Numbered from the stretch's first letter, positions 34,753-43,751 are shown. The stretch is DNA of 64,000 bases from Flavipsychrobacter sp964461535 (GCA_964461535.1 CAYWUY010000002.1:47014-111013); one strand, 5' to 3'. Numbers and translations: made by a program. The notes: generated by a model from the letters alone, not told the origin.

Positions 34753-37095
34753 ATGCATTTTAAATTTACTAAAAGCGCTGCATTAACCATGCTTGCAGGA
34801 ATATTTACCTGCGTCTTTTTTATGAATAATAGCGGAGGCCCTGCCTCTAGCGGTAATAGAAGAACAGGAGCCTCATTTGATGGTGGTAACTGTTCATCGT
34901 GCCACAGTGGAGGAAGTTTTAGCCCAGTAACGACAGTGGAATTACTATCAGGAACAACGCCCGTTACATCTTATTCTCCAGGTAGCTCATATACGGTAAG
35001 AATAACCATTACGGGTACTGGTATATTAACTACTACCAGATATGGTTTCCAGATAGTAAGTGTGCAAAGTGCTACAAACACCAATATAAATGGTTGGTCT
35101 ACGCCATTGCCTGCAAGTACGCATAATGTGGTTTCTTCTAGTAGAAACTATGTAGAGCATACTGCCAGATTAACTACAAATGTTATTAGCATACCTTGGA
35201 CTGCACCATCTACCGGTACGGGTAGTGTTGCTTTTTATGCTTCAGGCTTAATATGTAATGCGAACAGTGGTACCTCAGGTGATAACTGTGCCAGTACTTC
35301 TTTAACAGTTACAGAATGTTTGCCACCAGTGGTTACACCTAGTGTAACCAACGTAAGTTGTAATGGTGGTTCTAACGGTGCAGTAGCTCTAACTGTATCT
35401 GGGACAGGAACTATTAGTTATGCATGGACAGGCCCTTCAGGTTATAGTGCAGCAACGAGAGATATATCAGGATTGAGTGCTGGCGTATATACTGTAGTGG
35501 CTAGTAATGGAGTAGGATGTGCTACTACAAGAACTATAGCGGTTACTGAGCCTTCTGCAATAAGTGTAACGCCTAGCTCTAATGCACCTATTTGTGTAGG
35601 TAATACATTGTTATTGACCTCTATTGTTACAGGTGGTACTACTCCATATTCTTATAGCTGGACCGGACCAGCTGGCTTTACTTCAACTGCTGCTAATCCT
35701 ACTATTACCTCTGTGACAGCTGCACATGCGGGTACGTATACCCTTGTGGTTACTGATGCAATGGGTTGCAACCGAACAGCAACTACTACAGTTGCTTTAA
35801 ATGCATCTCCTATTGTTAGTTTAGGTCCTGATGTTTCGATATGTTCTGGTGGAACAGTAACGTTAAATGCCGGAAATCCTGGTAGTACCTATATGTGGAA
35901 TACTACCGCTACAACACAAATGATTACAGTTTCTACTCCCGGTACTTATCATGTTAGCGTAACTAATGCAGGAGGATGCGTGGGTAGAGATACTATTGTA
36001 ATAGGTTCGGCTACAAGTTCTACTCCATCAATTGCTATTTCTGCTTCTGATGACTCTATATGCAGCGGCACGTCTGTAACTTTTACAGCTAGTACCTCTA
36101 ACGGTGGGTCTAGTCCTGCATACCAATGGAAGGTAAACGGCACTGTTGTTAGTGCAGCAGGTAGTACTTATACAACATCTACATTAGCCAATAACGATAG
36201 TGTAACATGTACGTTGGTGAGTTCATTACCATGCGCTATACCAAGTGTGGTTAACTCTAACAAAATAACTATGCACGTAAGTCCTGGTGGTGCTGCAAGT
36301 CTAGGAATTACTGCATCAAAAGATTCTCTATGTTCAGGTGATTCTGTGTTGTTGACAGCACTGCCGGTAAATGCGGGTACAGCTCCTATTATATGGTATA
36401 TAGGAACAACACCTGTAGATACATCTCTAACCTATATGGCACATCCTAGCGCAGGAGATGTTGTAAGTGCACGTTTTACCTCAACTCTACCTTGTGCTGT
36501 ACCGGCGAGTGTTTCTACCGCTGCACCAATAGTAGTATTCCCTTCTTTGGTGCCATCTATTAGCGTATTAGCTACTTTAGATACAGTAACCTATTTAGGT
36601 CAGGTAGTTTCCTTCTTTACAGATGTTACATTTGCAGGTTCAAGTCCTGTTTTTCAATGGTATGTAAACGGTGTAGCTATTGCAGGTGCCAATAGTCCTA
36701 CCTACTCTAGAAATATATATTACAATGATACAGTATGGTGTACACTGGTAAGTAGTATGCCATGTGCTAATCCTAAAAAAGATACCAGTAATAAAGTAAC
36801 GATATGGAAAGGCTCGCTTGGCGTAAATAATATAACAACATTGGCCGGTATTACTATTGTTCCTAATCCTGCCTCTGAATATATATTATTAAATGTTTCT
36901 GGTGCTCAATTAGGTGCATCTATGCAGATAAGTATATATGATATGGTTGGTCGTCAGGTATTGGCTACTAGCATTGAAAAAGCAACAGCAACTAATAAAA
37001 TTCAGCTGCCACTTCATTTGCAGTCCGGAAGATATTGGGTGAGAATATTAAATGCTGAGGGTAGCAGCACGCTTCCACTAGTAATTGAAAAATAG
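34753..37095 (+). CDS. Secreted T9SS cargo with CxxCH motif and choice-of-anchor-V-like domain
   Basis: A 780-residue exported protein. The signal peptide (to about 27) is followed at residues 47-51 by CSSCH, a haem c-type motif, in the TGASFDGGNCSSCHSGG context of choice-of-anchor V (Reeler-like) domains. A beta-sandwich, SprB/Ig-like repeats (about 190-680) and a C-terminal T9SS type A domain (VPNPASEYILLNVS to VIEK) follow. The repeat region is clearly related to the gene at 31765. CxxCH could bind haem only if cytochrome c maturation works on it; in this family the motif is common and its function is open. Confidence 0.9.
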   Translation: MHFKFTKSAALTMLAGIFTCVFFMNNSGGPASSGNRRTGASFDGGNCSSCHSGGSFSPVTTVELLSGTTPVTSYSPGSSYTVRITITGTGILTTTRYGFQIVSVQSATNTNINGWSTPLPASTHNVVSSSRNYVEHTARLTTNVISIPWTAPSTGTGSVAFYASGLICNANSGTSGDNCASTSLTVTECLPPVVTPSVTNVSCNGGSNGAVALTVSGTGTISYAWTGPSGYSAATRDISGLSAGVYTVVASNGVGCATTRTIAVTEPSAISVTPSSNAPICVGNTLLLTSIVTGGTTPYSYSWTGPAGFTSTAANPTITSVTAAHAGTYTLVVTDAMGCNRTATTTVALNASPIVSLGPDVSICSGGTVTLNAGNPGSTYMWNTTATTQMITVSTPGTYHVSVTNAGGCVGRDTIVIGSATSSTPSIAISASDDSICSGTSVTFTASTSNGGSSPAYQWKVNGTVVSAAGSTYTTSTLANNDSVTCTLVSSLPCAIPSVVNSNKITMHVSPGGAASLGITASKDSLCSGDSVLLTALPVNAGTAPIIWYIGTTPVDTSLTYMAHPSAGDVVSARFTSTLPCAVPASVSTAAPIVVFPSLVPSISVLATLDTVTYLGQVVSFFTDVTFAGSSPVFQWYVNGVAIAGANSPTYSRNIYYNDTVWCTLVSSMPCANPKKDTSNKVTIWKGSLGVNNITTLAGITIVPNPASEYILLNVSGAQLGASMQISIYDMVGRQVLATSIEKATATNKIQLPLHLQSGRYWVRILNAEGSSTLPLVIEK

Positions 37096-37118
37096 GAATC
37101 TATACTTGCTATATAATG

Positions 37119-37154
37119 AATCGGGTCTCGAAAGTTCGAGACCCGATTTTTTGT
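37119..37154. terminator. Strong bidirectional terminator
   Basis: Perfect 14-bp arms AATCGGGTCTCGAA / TTCGAGACCCGATT, followed by a run of T. It ends the T9SS cargo gene and bounds the short gap before mutS. Confidence 0.92.
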
Positions 37155-37230
37155 TTAGTCATTGTCATCCTAAGATGAATAGTGCATAAAAATGCTACTT
37201 TTTTTACCATGCAGTCATATTTTGCATACG

Positions 37231-37293
37231 TTATAGCGATGCAAAACACAATGCTGCAATTAGTGCGATAATTAGTGGTATAAATCTTTTCAT
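37231..37293 (-). CDS. Possible 20-residue hydrophobic peptide
   Basis: An ATG-to-TAA frame of 21 codons reads as MKRFIPLIIALIAALCFASL: a basic start, a hydrophobic core and CFASL at the end, like a tiny membrane peptide or an entericidin-like lipopeptide. It lies between the mutS terminator and the terminator of the cargo gene, in the otherwise empty region 37096-37405. An 8-bp inverted repeat (TTTTGCAT at 37220-37227 / ATGCAAAA at 37239-37246) covers its 3' end. No good promoter or ribosome-binding site is visible. It may be a chance frame. Confidence 0.3.
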   Translation of the reverse strand: MKRFIPLIIALIAALCFASL

Positions 37294-37341
37294 ATCAGTA
37301 GTTTTAGTTAAAGCAATTACTTGTTTCTTGATATAAAAATA

Positions 37342-37359
37342 GCACGCATTTTTGCGTGC
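37342..37359 (-). terminator. Terminator of mutS
   Basis: Hairpin GCACGCA / TGCGTGC with a 4-base loop. On the minus strand it is followed by TATTTTTA. Confidence 0.8.
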
Positions 37360-37405
37360 CATTTATATTAGTTTACCAACGGTAATTATTGTTTACTAAC
37401 GGTAG

Positions 37406-40024
37406 TTATTTGTAATTTTTGGTGATGTTTTTCATTTCGTTTAGTTTCAACAGTGCTTCTACCGGAGTTAAAGTGTTGATGTCGGTTTCGTCTAGTACTT
37501 GTTGAATTCTTCTAAGATCATCTGTTACACCGTCAAAGATATTAAGCTGGTAATTAGGTAGTGGTTTTATATTCTTTACCTTTTGCATAGTGTCGCTTGG
37601 TTGAGTGGCGTGTTTTTCTTCTAGTGTACTTAGTATTTCATTAGCTCTGTCAAGTAACTTGGGCGGCATACCGGCCATGCGTGCTACTTGAATACCAAAA
37701 CTATGACGACTACCGCCCGGAGCCATTTTGCGTAAGAATATTACTTTATTGCCGGTTTCTTTATGCGTTATGTGGTAGTTTTTTACACGTTCTAACTGAT
37801 GTTCCAGTTCATTAAGTTCATGGTAGTGTGTGGCAAAAAGTGTTTTAGGTTTAGCAGGTATATTGTGTAAGTGTTCTACGATACTCCACGCTATTGATAT
37901 GCCATCATAAGTGCTAGTTCCTCTGCCTATTTCGTCTAGCAATACCAAGCTACGATCGGTGATGTTATTTATAATGCTGGCCGTTTCGTTCATTTCTACC
38001 ATAAAAGTACTTTCGCCGCCACTTAAATTGTCAGACGCACCTACTCTGGTAAATATCTTATCAGTTAGGCCTATGGTAGCTTTTGTTGCCGGCACATAGC
38101 TGCCCATATGCGCCATTAGTGTAATGATAGCTGTTTGTCGTAGTAGTGCACTTTTACCACTCATGTTAGGGCCGGTGAGTATAATTACTTGTTGGTCTTC
38201 TTTATTAAGTGTTATATCGTTAGCTATATAGCTTTCTCCGGCATTTAATCTTTGCTCTATCACAGGATGTCTACCTTCTACAATTTCAAGGTTAGGCTCG
38301 TTAGTCATTTCCGGCCTATGATAATTATAGTTGCGAGCATTAGCAGCAAAGCTTAATAGACAATCAAGCTGAGCAATGATGTTGGCATTGGTTTGAATGG
38401 GGGCTATAAAAGGTTCAATAGCGTTCAATAACTCTTGATAAATAGTAGCCTCTATTGCTAATATTTTCTCTTCTGCGCCAAGTATTTTTTCCTCATACTC
38501 TTTTAGCTCCGGTGTTATATATCTTTCTGCATTGGCTAAAGTTTGTTTTCTTATCCACTCTTGAGGAACCTTGTCTTTATGCGCATTAGTTACCTCAAGG
38601 TAGTAGCCAAACACATTGTTATAGCTAACTTTTAAAGAACTGATGCCGGTACGTTGCGACTCTTCCATTTGTATTTGGAGGAGGTAGTCTTTGCCGCTGC
38701 GTGATATTTTTCTTAATTGGTCTAGTTCTTCATGTATACCCTCCTTTATGGCACCGCCTTTATTTATAAGTACTGGTGCATCCTCTACTATGGTATTTAT
38801 AATGCGCTCCCTTAAAGATGTAAGCGGTTGTATGGCTTGAGACATTCGTCCTAAAGTGTCATCACTAGCGGTAATGCATACTTCTCGAATCTCTTCCATG
38901 AACTTAAGCCCCCTAGCTAATTGCAGTACTTCTCTAGGGTTAGCTTTTTTTAATGGTATTTTACCTATTAAGCGTTCTATATCACCAATCTGCTTGATAA
39001 GTTGGGTAATAGTGCTGTTAAGCTCTGTTTCTTTAAGGAAGTAGGTAACTAAGTCTAGTCGCTGTTCTATTTTGGTAAGGTCAAATAGTGGGAATATAAG
39101 CCAGCGTTTTAGCAAACGCGCACCCATAGGTGTGTGCGTATGGTCTAATGCATTTAGAAGCGATGCACCTTGTTCATAACCGGTACTTAGTAATTCCAAA
39201 TTGCGGATAGTGAACCTATCCATCCATAAAAACTCGTCTGCTACTATACGTTGTATAACATTAATGTGTTGTAGATTGCTGTGTTCGGTATCTTTAATAT
39301 AATGTATAGCAGCACCACAGGCTATGATGGCTGCACGCATTTCGTCTATACCATATCCTTTTAACGATATGGTTTGGAAGTGTTGTAAAAGTAAGTCGTA
39401 GGTATACTGGTCTTTAAATATCCAATCTTCCATATGGAAGGTGTATACCTTAGTATCAAAAAACTCTTTAAAACGTTTTGACTGGGTTTTAGATAATACT
39501 ACCTCCGATGGTTGAAAACTTTGTAAAAGTTTATCCATATACTCTATGGTGCCTTCGGCAGCATAAAATTCCCCGGTAGTTATATCTAAGAAGGATATAC
39601 CACATAATGGATCTCCTATATGTAGGGCAGCTAAGAAGTTGTTGGTTTTGTTTTCAAGTAGTTTGTCGCTAGTAGCTACACCTGGTGTTACCAATTCTGT
39701 AACGCCGCGCTTCACTATCCCTTTAGTTAATTTAGGATCTTCCAGTTGGTCGCATATAGCTACACGATGCCCAGCCTTTACTAGTTTGTGCAAATAAGTA
39801 TCTAAGGCATGATGAGGAAAGCCTGCTAGCTCCACAGAAGAGGCTGCGCCATTACTCCTTTTAGTGAGTGTGATACCCAAAACTCTGGATGCCACTATAG
39901 CATCCTCTCCAAAAGTTTCATAAAAGTCGCCAACCCTGAAAAGTAAGACAGCATCGGGATATTTTGCTTTAATCTCGTTATGCTGTTTCATGAGCGGGGT
40001 TTCCGCCGGATCCTTTTTTGCCAT
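37406..40024 (-). CDS. mutS: DNA mismatch repair protein MutS
   Basis: An 872-residue mismatch-recognition ATPase. The mismatch-contacting Phe-x-Glu lies in VGDFYETFGEDA (about 33-44). Connector, lever and clamp domains follow. The ATPase has Walker A GPNMSGKSALLRQ, Walker B LVLLDEIGRGTSTYDG and a DNA-contact HYHELNEL segment. The C terminus is shorter than in E. coli but complete for this phylum. It begins MAKKDPAETPLMKQH, which matches Bacteroidota MutS starts. A terminator lies about 45 bp after the stop. Confidence 0.99.
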   Translation of the reverse strand: MAKKDPAETPLMKQHNEIKAKYPDAVLLFRVGDFYETFGEDAIVASRVLGITLTKRSNGAASSVELAGFPHHALDTYLHKLVKAGHRVAICDQLEDPKLTKGIVKRGVTELVTPGVATSDKLLENKTNNFLAALHIGDPLCGISFLDITTGEFYAAEGTIEYMDKLLQSFQPSEVVLSKTQSKRFKEFFDTKVYTFHMEDWIFKDQYTYDLLLQHFQTISLKGYGIDEMRAAIIACGAAIHYIKDTEHSNLQHINVIQRIVADEFLWMDRFTIRNLELLSTGYEQGASLLNALDHTHTPMGARLLKRWLIFPLFDLTKIEQRLDLVTYFLKETELNSTITQLIKQIGDIERLIGKIPLKKANPREVLQLARGLKFMEEIREVCITASDDTLGRMSQAIQPLTSLRERIINTIVEDAPVLINKGGAIKEGIHEELDQLRKISRSGKDYLLQIQMEESQRTGISSLKVSYNNVFGYYLEVTNAHKDKVPQEWIRKQTLANAERYITPELKEYEEKILGAEEKILAIEATIYQELLNAIEPFIAPIQTNANIIAQLDCLLSFAANARNYNYHRPEMTNEPNLEIVEGRHPVIEQRLNAGESYIANDITLNKEDQQVIILTGPNMSGKSALLRQTAIITLMAHMGSYVPATKATIGLTDKIFTRVGASDNLSGGESTFMVEMNETASIINNITDRSLVLLDEIGRGTSTYDGISIAWSIVEHLHNIPAKPKTLFATHYHELNELEHQLERVKNYHITHKETGNKVIFLRKMAPGGSRHSFGIQVARMAGMPPKLLDRANEILSTLEEKHATQPSDTMQKVKNIKPLPNYQLNIFDGVTDDLRRIQQVLDETDINTLTPVEALLKLNEMKNITKNYK

Positions 40025-40123
40025 TGTGGCAAAATTAATTTTTTAATCTGCTTAAATGCCTATCTGATGCTTATTGTGAGTGTATTGTGGAAAAGAATAG
40101 AATTGGTATGCTTTAATAAGGGA

Positions 40124-41005
40124 TTATTGGATGTGTATAGTTTCAAATAAATTATATCTTTTTTTGTTAAAGTATATTTCTGCTCCTTTTTCTTCATACC
40201 ATTTTAGACCTTTGTGTGAGTTTACTGTTGCTTGTATATGCAAGTGTGGCTCTATACTGAAACCAGAATTGCCAACTAGTCCAAGGGCTTGTCCAGCATG
40301 TATTTTGTCTCCCTTTTTTACAAATACTTTTTTTGGTTGAAAATGGGCCATGAATATATAGTTTTTGCCAGTTGAAATTAGTATCTGGTTAGTGTTAGTA
40401 GGTCCACGTTTTCTGTCTGGCGGAATATTGTCAGGGTTGTTATCCTCAGTTTTTACAATTTCACCATCACAGGGACTGTATACTGTATCCCCATAAATCG
40501 CATAGTCTTTTAATTTATAGCTGAATATTTTGTTTGCTCGGTTTCCAATATCATTTAGTTTAACTATATCCATTGCAAAAAACGAGCTGCGTAGAGATGT
40601 GTGAAATAGATTGGTAGGTAATCCTTTGCCACCTTGCATAACCAAGTATTTACCTTCTTTAAAAGGCATTTGAAGATGTACAATATGGTTAGTCTTTTTT
40701 GTACCAGTAAAGTATAAAATGCATAGTAAACTTGATATAGAAGTAATAATATAGATAACTTTATTAGTAGGTTCCTTATTGATACTATTTTTAGATTTGT
40801 TAGCTAGTCTAAACAATGTAACTGCAACAAAGAAATATTTTAGATAGATAGTAATTAAAAACCAAGCGCCATACAGGTATAAAAAAGTAGTTAATGCTAC
40901 TACGCTAACTACTTCAAATGTGTTTTTGTTGTTTATCTTACCCGAGTATATATAAATACATACTGCTAGTAATAGAGTAATAATTGCAAGTGTAATAATT
41001 AGCAT
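40124..41005 (-). CDS. M23 family metallopeptidase, membrane-anchored
   Basis: A 293-residue protein with two or three N-terminal hydrophobic helices (LIITLAIITLLLAVCIYIYS; VVSVVALTTFLYLYGAWFLIT) and a C-terminal LytM/M23 domain. The zinc-binding HLHI at about 270 and the GLVGNSGFSIEP loop are clear; the first zinc site, usually HxxxD, appears altered: SSFFAMDIV takes its place and lacks the His. M23 enzymes cut peptidoglycan cross-links. The loss of one ligand raises the chance that it is a non-catalytic regulator, as in EnvC or NlpD. The helices suggest inner-membrane location with a periplasmic domain. Confidence 0.8.
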   Translation of the reverse strand: MLIITLAIITLLLAVCIYIYSGKINNKNTFEVVSVVALTTFLYLYGAWFLITIYLKYFFVAVTLFRLANKSKNSINKEPTNKVIYIITSISSLLCILYFTGTKKTNHIVHLQMPFKEGKYLVMQGGKGLPTNLFHTSLRSSFFAMDIVKLNDIGNRANKIFSYKLKDYAIYGDTVYSPCDGEIVKTEDNNPDNIPPDRKRGPTNTNQILISTGKNYIFMAHFQPKKVFVKKGDKIHAGQALGLVGNSGFSIEPHLHIQATVNSHKGLKWYEEKGAEIYFNKKRYNLFETIHIQ

Positions 41006-41077
41006 ATCATGAATATAGAATGTAAAGTAGTAGCAATTATATTTTGTTTTTATTAGTGTTTTGTTATAAATACAAAA

Positions 41078-41107
41078 AAGCTGAGGAAAAATTAATCTCC
41101 TCAGCTT
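41078..41107 (-). terminator. Terminator of the haemoglobin lipoprotein gene
   Basis: 10-bp arms AAGCTGAGGA / TCCTCAGCTT with a 10-base loop. On the minus strand it is followed by a T run. Confidence 0.88.
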
Positions 41108-41132
41108 ACCACGGGGTATACTTCTTTTTGTT

Positions 41133-41690
41133 TTATCGTTGTACTACTTGTGGACGAAGCGTTTCAACCAGTGCACCAACTTGGCCAATTAGCTGATCTG
41201 ACAAGCCACACTTCTTAGCACCTTTTACCAAATCAGCTATAAATGCATCGAAAGCAGCATTGTTAGATTTCATAGCCATTCTTGAATTTTGAGCCGGATC
41301 GTGTGCTGCTACCATATTTTTCCCTTTGTAGGTAAAGTTTTTAGCTCCTGTTGCTGTGCAAAAGAAATCTGTTAAGCTGGTGCTTAATGCGCTAAATCCT
41401 GTTGTGTTTCCGCTGGTTACCTCAGCTAATAATACAGTGAAATAACTGTTGATAGCAGTGTCTGCAGCTATCACAAAAATGGTACTATCTACTACAGACC
41501 TTATTCCTAGTCTGCCTTTTTCTATCATTTGTCCCGAATTGGCTGGGTCTGCAACCATGGTTGTTCCACCTAATGAGTCGTAAAGCGTCATTTTTGTACT
41601 GCTAGAGTTGTTGTCATCTTTTTTGCAAGATGGTGTTGTCATGGCAAAGCCAATGGCCAACAATGCTACAAATAGGCCTGTCTTTTTCAT
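41133..41690 (-). CDS. Truncated-haemoglobin-like lipoprotein (group 1 type)
   Basis: A 185-residue lipoprotein: signal peptide with TTPSC lipobox (Cys about 22), then a truncated globin fold. LYDSLGG starts helix A and a VVDST..IAADTAINSYF segment matches helix B/C. LSTSLTDFFCTATGAKNFTYKGKNMVAAH contains the proximal His (MVAAH), and the C-terminal helices end in VGALVETLRPQVV. About 20 extra residues lie between LGG and VVD. The usual Tyr at B10 is replaced (VVDSTIF against VVDDFYA), so oxygen or NO chemistry may differ. It sits with the small anchored protein at 41724 on the same strand. A haem-binding role at the membrane is probable. Confidence 0.78.
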   Translation of the reverse strand: MKKTGLFVALLAIGFAMTTPSCKKDDNNSSSTKMTLYDSLGGTTMVADPANSGQMIEKGRLGIRSVVDSTIFVIAADTAINSYFTVLLAEVTSGNTTGFSALSTSLTDFFCTATGAKNFTYKGKNMVAAHDPAQNSRMAMKSNNAAFDAFIADLVKGAKKCGLSDQLIGQVGALVETLRPQVVQR

Positions 41691-41723
41691 AAGCTATTCT
41701 GTTAGATTTTTTTGAATGAATAA

Positions 41724-42158
41724 TTAACTGTTGAATTTCTGAGATATGTATTTTATAACGCTTCCTGTAAAGCCTGTAGTAGCAACAGGACAGCCGGCTT
41801 GCATATCTTCTTTACTTGGTAAATATCTTTTTGCAGTATAGCCGCTTCTGTTGTTGAACGCTTTTAAAATATGTTCAGCGTTATTGTAGTAAGGATGAAA
41901 GGTGAAAACCACAATTTTTGTATTTGCATTACATAAAACATGGTCTATGCCGTCTTGTTGTTGTAGCCAATTTGTTATTTCAGATGCTTGTAGATTATCT
42001 ATTGTTTCTCGCACATCAAATCTTGCCATTGCAATGGTGCTAGGCTCTGGTGCTTTAGGCTTGGTAACCAAATAAATGTGCACTACTAATACTAAGAGCA
42101 AAGCAATACCAGTTCCTGTTGTAAGCAGGATCAGCTTTTTTAGCGATCTTTTTTTCAT
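41724..42158 (-). CDS. Small membrane-anchored protein with HMA-like domain
   Basis: A 144-residue protein with a basic start and one membrane helix (LILLTTGTGIALLLVLVVHIYLV), followed by a beta-alpha-beta-beta-alpha-beta pattern (IAMARFDVRETID, VLCNANTKIVVFTFHP). This resembles a heavy-metal-associated domain, but the metal-binding CxxC is absent. A later Cys lies in QAGCPVATTG. It is directly upstream of the globin lipoprotein on the same strand and both point at the periplasm, so they may work together. I do not recognise a named family. Confidence 0.6.
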   Translation of the reverse strand: MKKRSLKKLILLTTGTGIALLLVLVVHIYLVTKPKAPEPSTIAMARFDVRETIDNLQASEITNWLQQQDGIDHVLCNANTKIVVFTFHPYYNNAEHILKAFNNRSGYTAKRYLPSKEDMQAGCPVATTGFTGSVIKYISQKFNS

Positions 42159-42363
42159 TGGATTATTTATTTAGAAGTAATTGTGTTTCTCATTGGTGTT
42201 GTACTATTACTTACGAGGTCTTATTAGTTTTGGATTTTATGGCTGTAATTATTTTTATTCAATTAACTCTAGCATCTATTAGCTCTATATAATTTACTAT
42301 GTGTATTTTCGCATACTTATTCATAGCTGCTTATTGATTTAGGTAGTTGCTAAAAAATCGTAG

Positions 42364-43197
42364 ATGTTTTCTATAATCATTCCCACTTGGAATAATTTGC
42401 CTTTTGCTAAGCTGTGTGTAGAGAGTATCAGAAAAAACTCTACCCATAAGCACCAAATTGTATTGCACATAAATGATGGCAGTGATGGCACATTAGAGTG
42501 GGCAAAACAAGAAGGTATAGACTATACACATACGCCTGATAATGCAGGTATATGCGTAGCTGTAAATATGGCTGGAGGTATTTGTACAAACGATTATATC
42601 GTTTATATGAATGACGATATGTATGTGTGCCCTATGTGGGATAAGCATATACTAGATGATATAGCTACATTGAACACTGATTGTTTTATGCTATCGTCTA
42701 CTATGATAGAGCCTACCAATCATAATAATCCTTGTGTGATAGTTGCTGATTTTGGTACTACCATAGAAGGATTTAAAGAAGCTGAATTACTGGCAAAATA
42801 TAATACGTACTCTATAAATGATTGGGCGGGCTCTACATGGCCACCTACTATAGTGCATCGTAAATATTGGCACATTGTAGGGGGGTATAGCATAGAGCTT
42901 AGTCCTGGTGTAAGTAGTGACGATGATTTTTCTATGAAAATGTGGTCGGCAGGCTGTAGAATATTTAAGGGGGTAGCTAAGAGTAGGGTATACCACTTTC
43001 AAAGCAAGTCTACCTTAAGGATAGTGAAAAATAATGGTCGCAAGCAGTTCTTAATGAAGTGGGGAATCAACCAAAGTACTTTTAATAAATACTATACCAA
43101 AAGAGGCCAGCCTTATACAGGCCCAATGACAGACCCAGATGAAAGTGTATTAAAGAAAGAATTGTTTAGAGCCTGGTTGAAGCGAAAAATAATGTAA
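42364..43197 (+). CDS. Glycosyltransferase family 2
   Basis: A 277-residue GT-A enzyme. SIIIPTWNNLPFAKLCVESI starts the nucleotide-binding fold; HINDGSDG, NAGICVAVNMA and the metal-binding MNDDM (near 80) follow. GVSSDDDFSMKMW provides the acceptor-side acidic motif. GT2 enzymes transfer sugars from nucleotide donors, for example in polysaccharide or lipopolysaccharide synthesis. No membrane segment is seen. The small membrane protein gene follows by 25 bp. The exact sugar is unknown. Confidence 0.92.
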   Translation: MFSIIIPTWNNLPFAKLCVESIRKNSTHKHQIVLHINDGSDGTLEWAKQEGIDYTHTPDNAGICVAVNMAGGICTNDYIVYMNDDMYVCPMWDKHILDDIATLNTDCFMLSSTMIEPTNHNNPCVIVADFGTTIEGFKEAELLAKYNTYSINDWAGSTWPPTIVHRKYWHIVGGYSIELSPGVSSDDDFSMKMWSAGCRIFKGVAKSRVYHFQSKSTLRIVKNNGRKQFLMKWGINQSTFNKYYTKRGQPYTGPMTDPDESVLKKELFRAWLKRKIM

Positions 43198-43222
43198 TTA
43201 ATAATAAAATTATTGATAGGAT

Positions 43223-43738
43223 ATGAATCCGTTTACGGAACGTCAGAAGTTTACCCAAGTATGGTTGTGGCTTATTTTAGTAGGTTCTTTACTAGTGCCT
43301 ATGGCTATAACAGCTTATCAAGTAATGGCTAAAGGAGAGCATTTTGATGCTGCCACTTATATTACAGCTATAGCATTGCCGGTTTCTATTTTGTTTTTAA
43401 TGTGGTCTTTTAGGCTTGATACTAAAATTGATAGTGAGGGAGTTCATTATAAATTTTTTCCCTTTCATATAAAATATAAAACTATTGCATGGGCCGAAAT
43501 AAGTAAGGCATATATACGCCAATACAAGCCTATAGTAGAATATGGTGGCTGGGGAATAAAATATGGATTAGGTGATAAGGGTAAAGCAATAAATGTGAAA
43601 GGTAATATTGGCTTTCAAATAGAATTGAGTACTAAAAAGAAAGTATTAATTGGTACACAGGAAGGGGAAGCTATAAAAGCATATTTGATAGAACTGGTAA
43701 AAAATAAAATTATAGCTAAGGATATAATCAATCCTTAG
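43223..43738 (+). CDS. Small membrane protein with PH-like cytoplasmic domain
   Basis: A 171-residue protein with two N-terminal membrane helices (VWLWLILVGSLLVPMAITAY; YITAIALPVSILFLMWSF) and a C-terminal beta-rich part (RLDTKIDSEGVHYKFFPFH ... KVLIGTQEGEAIKAYL) that looks like a bacterial PH/YdbT-type domain. I do not recognise a specific function. The last dozen codons form a 15-bp perfect stem that serves as the terminator of the opposite receptor gene. It follows the GT2 gene by 25 bp. Confidence 0.65.
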   Translation: MNPFTERQKFTQVWLWLILVGSLLVPMAITAYQVMAKGEHFDAATYITAIALPVSILFLMWSFRLDTKIDSEGVHYKFFPFHIKYKTIAWAEISKAYIRQYKPIVEYGGWGIKYGLGDKGKAINVKGNIGFQIELSTKKKVLIGTQEGEAIKAYLIELVKNKIIAKDIINP

Positions 43739-43745
43739 CTATAAT
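43709..43745 (-). terminator. Terminator inside the end of the opposite gene
   Basis: Perfect 15-bp arms ATTATAGCTAAGGAT / ATCCTTAGCTATAAT with a 7-base loop. The T-rich tail follows on the minus strand, so it terminates the receptor at 43752. The stem overlaps the last ten codons and stop of the rightward gene. Confidence 0.8.
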
Positions 43746-43751
43746 TGCTGC

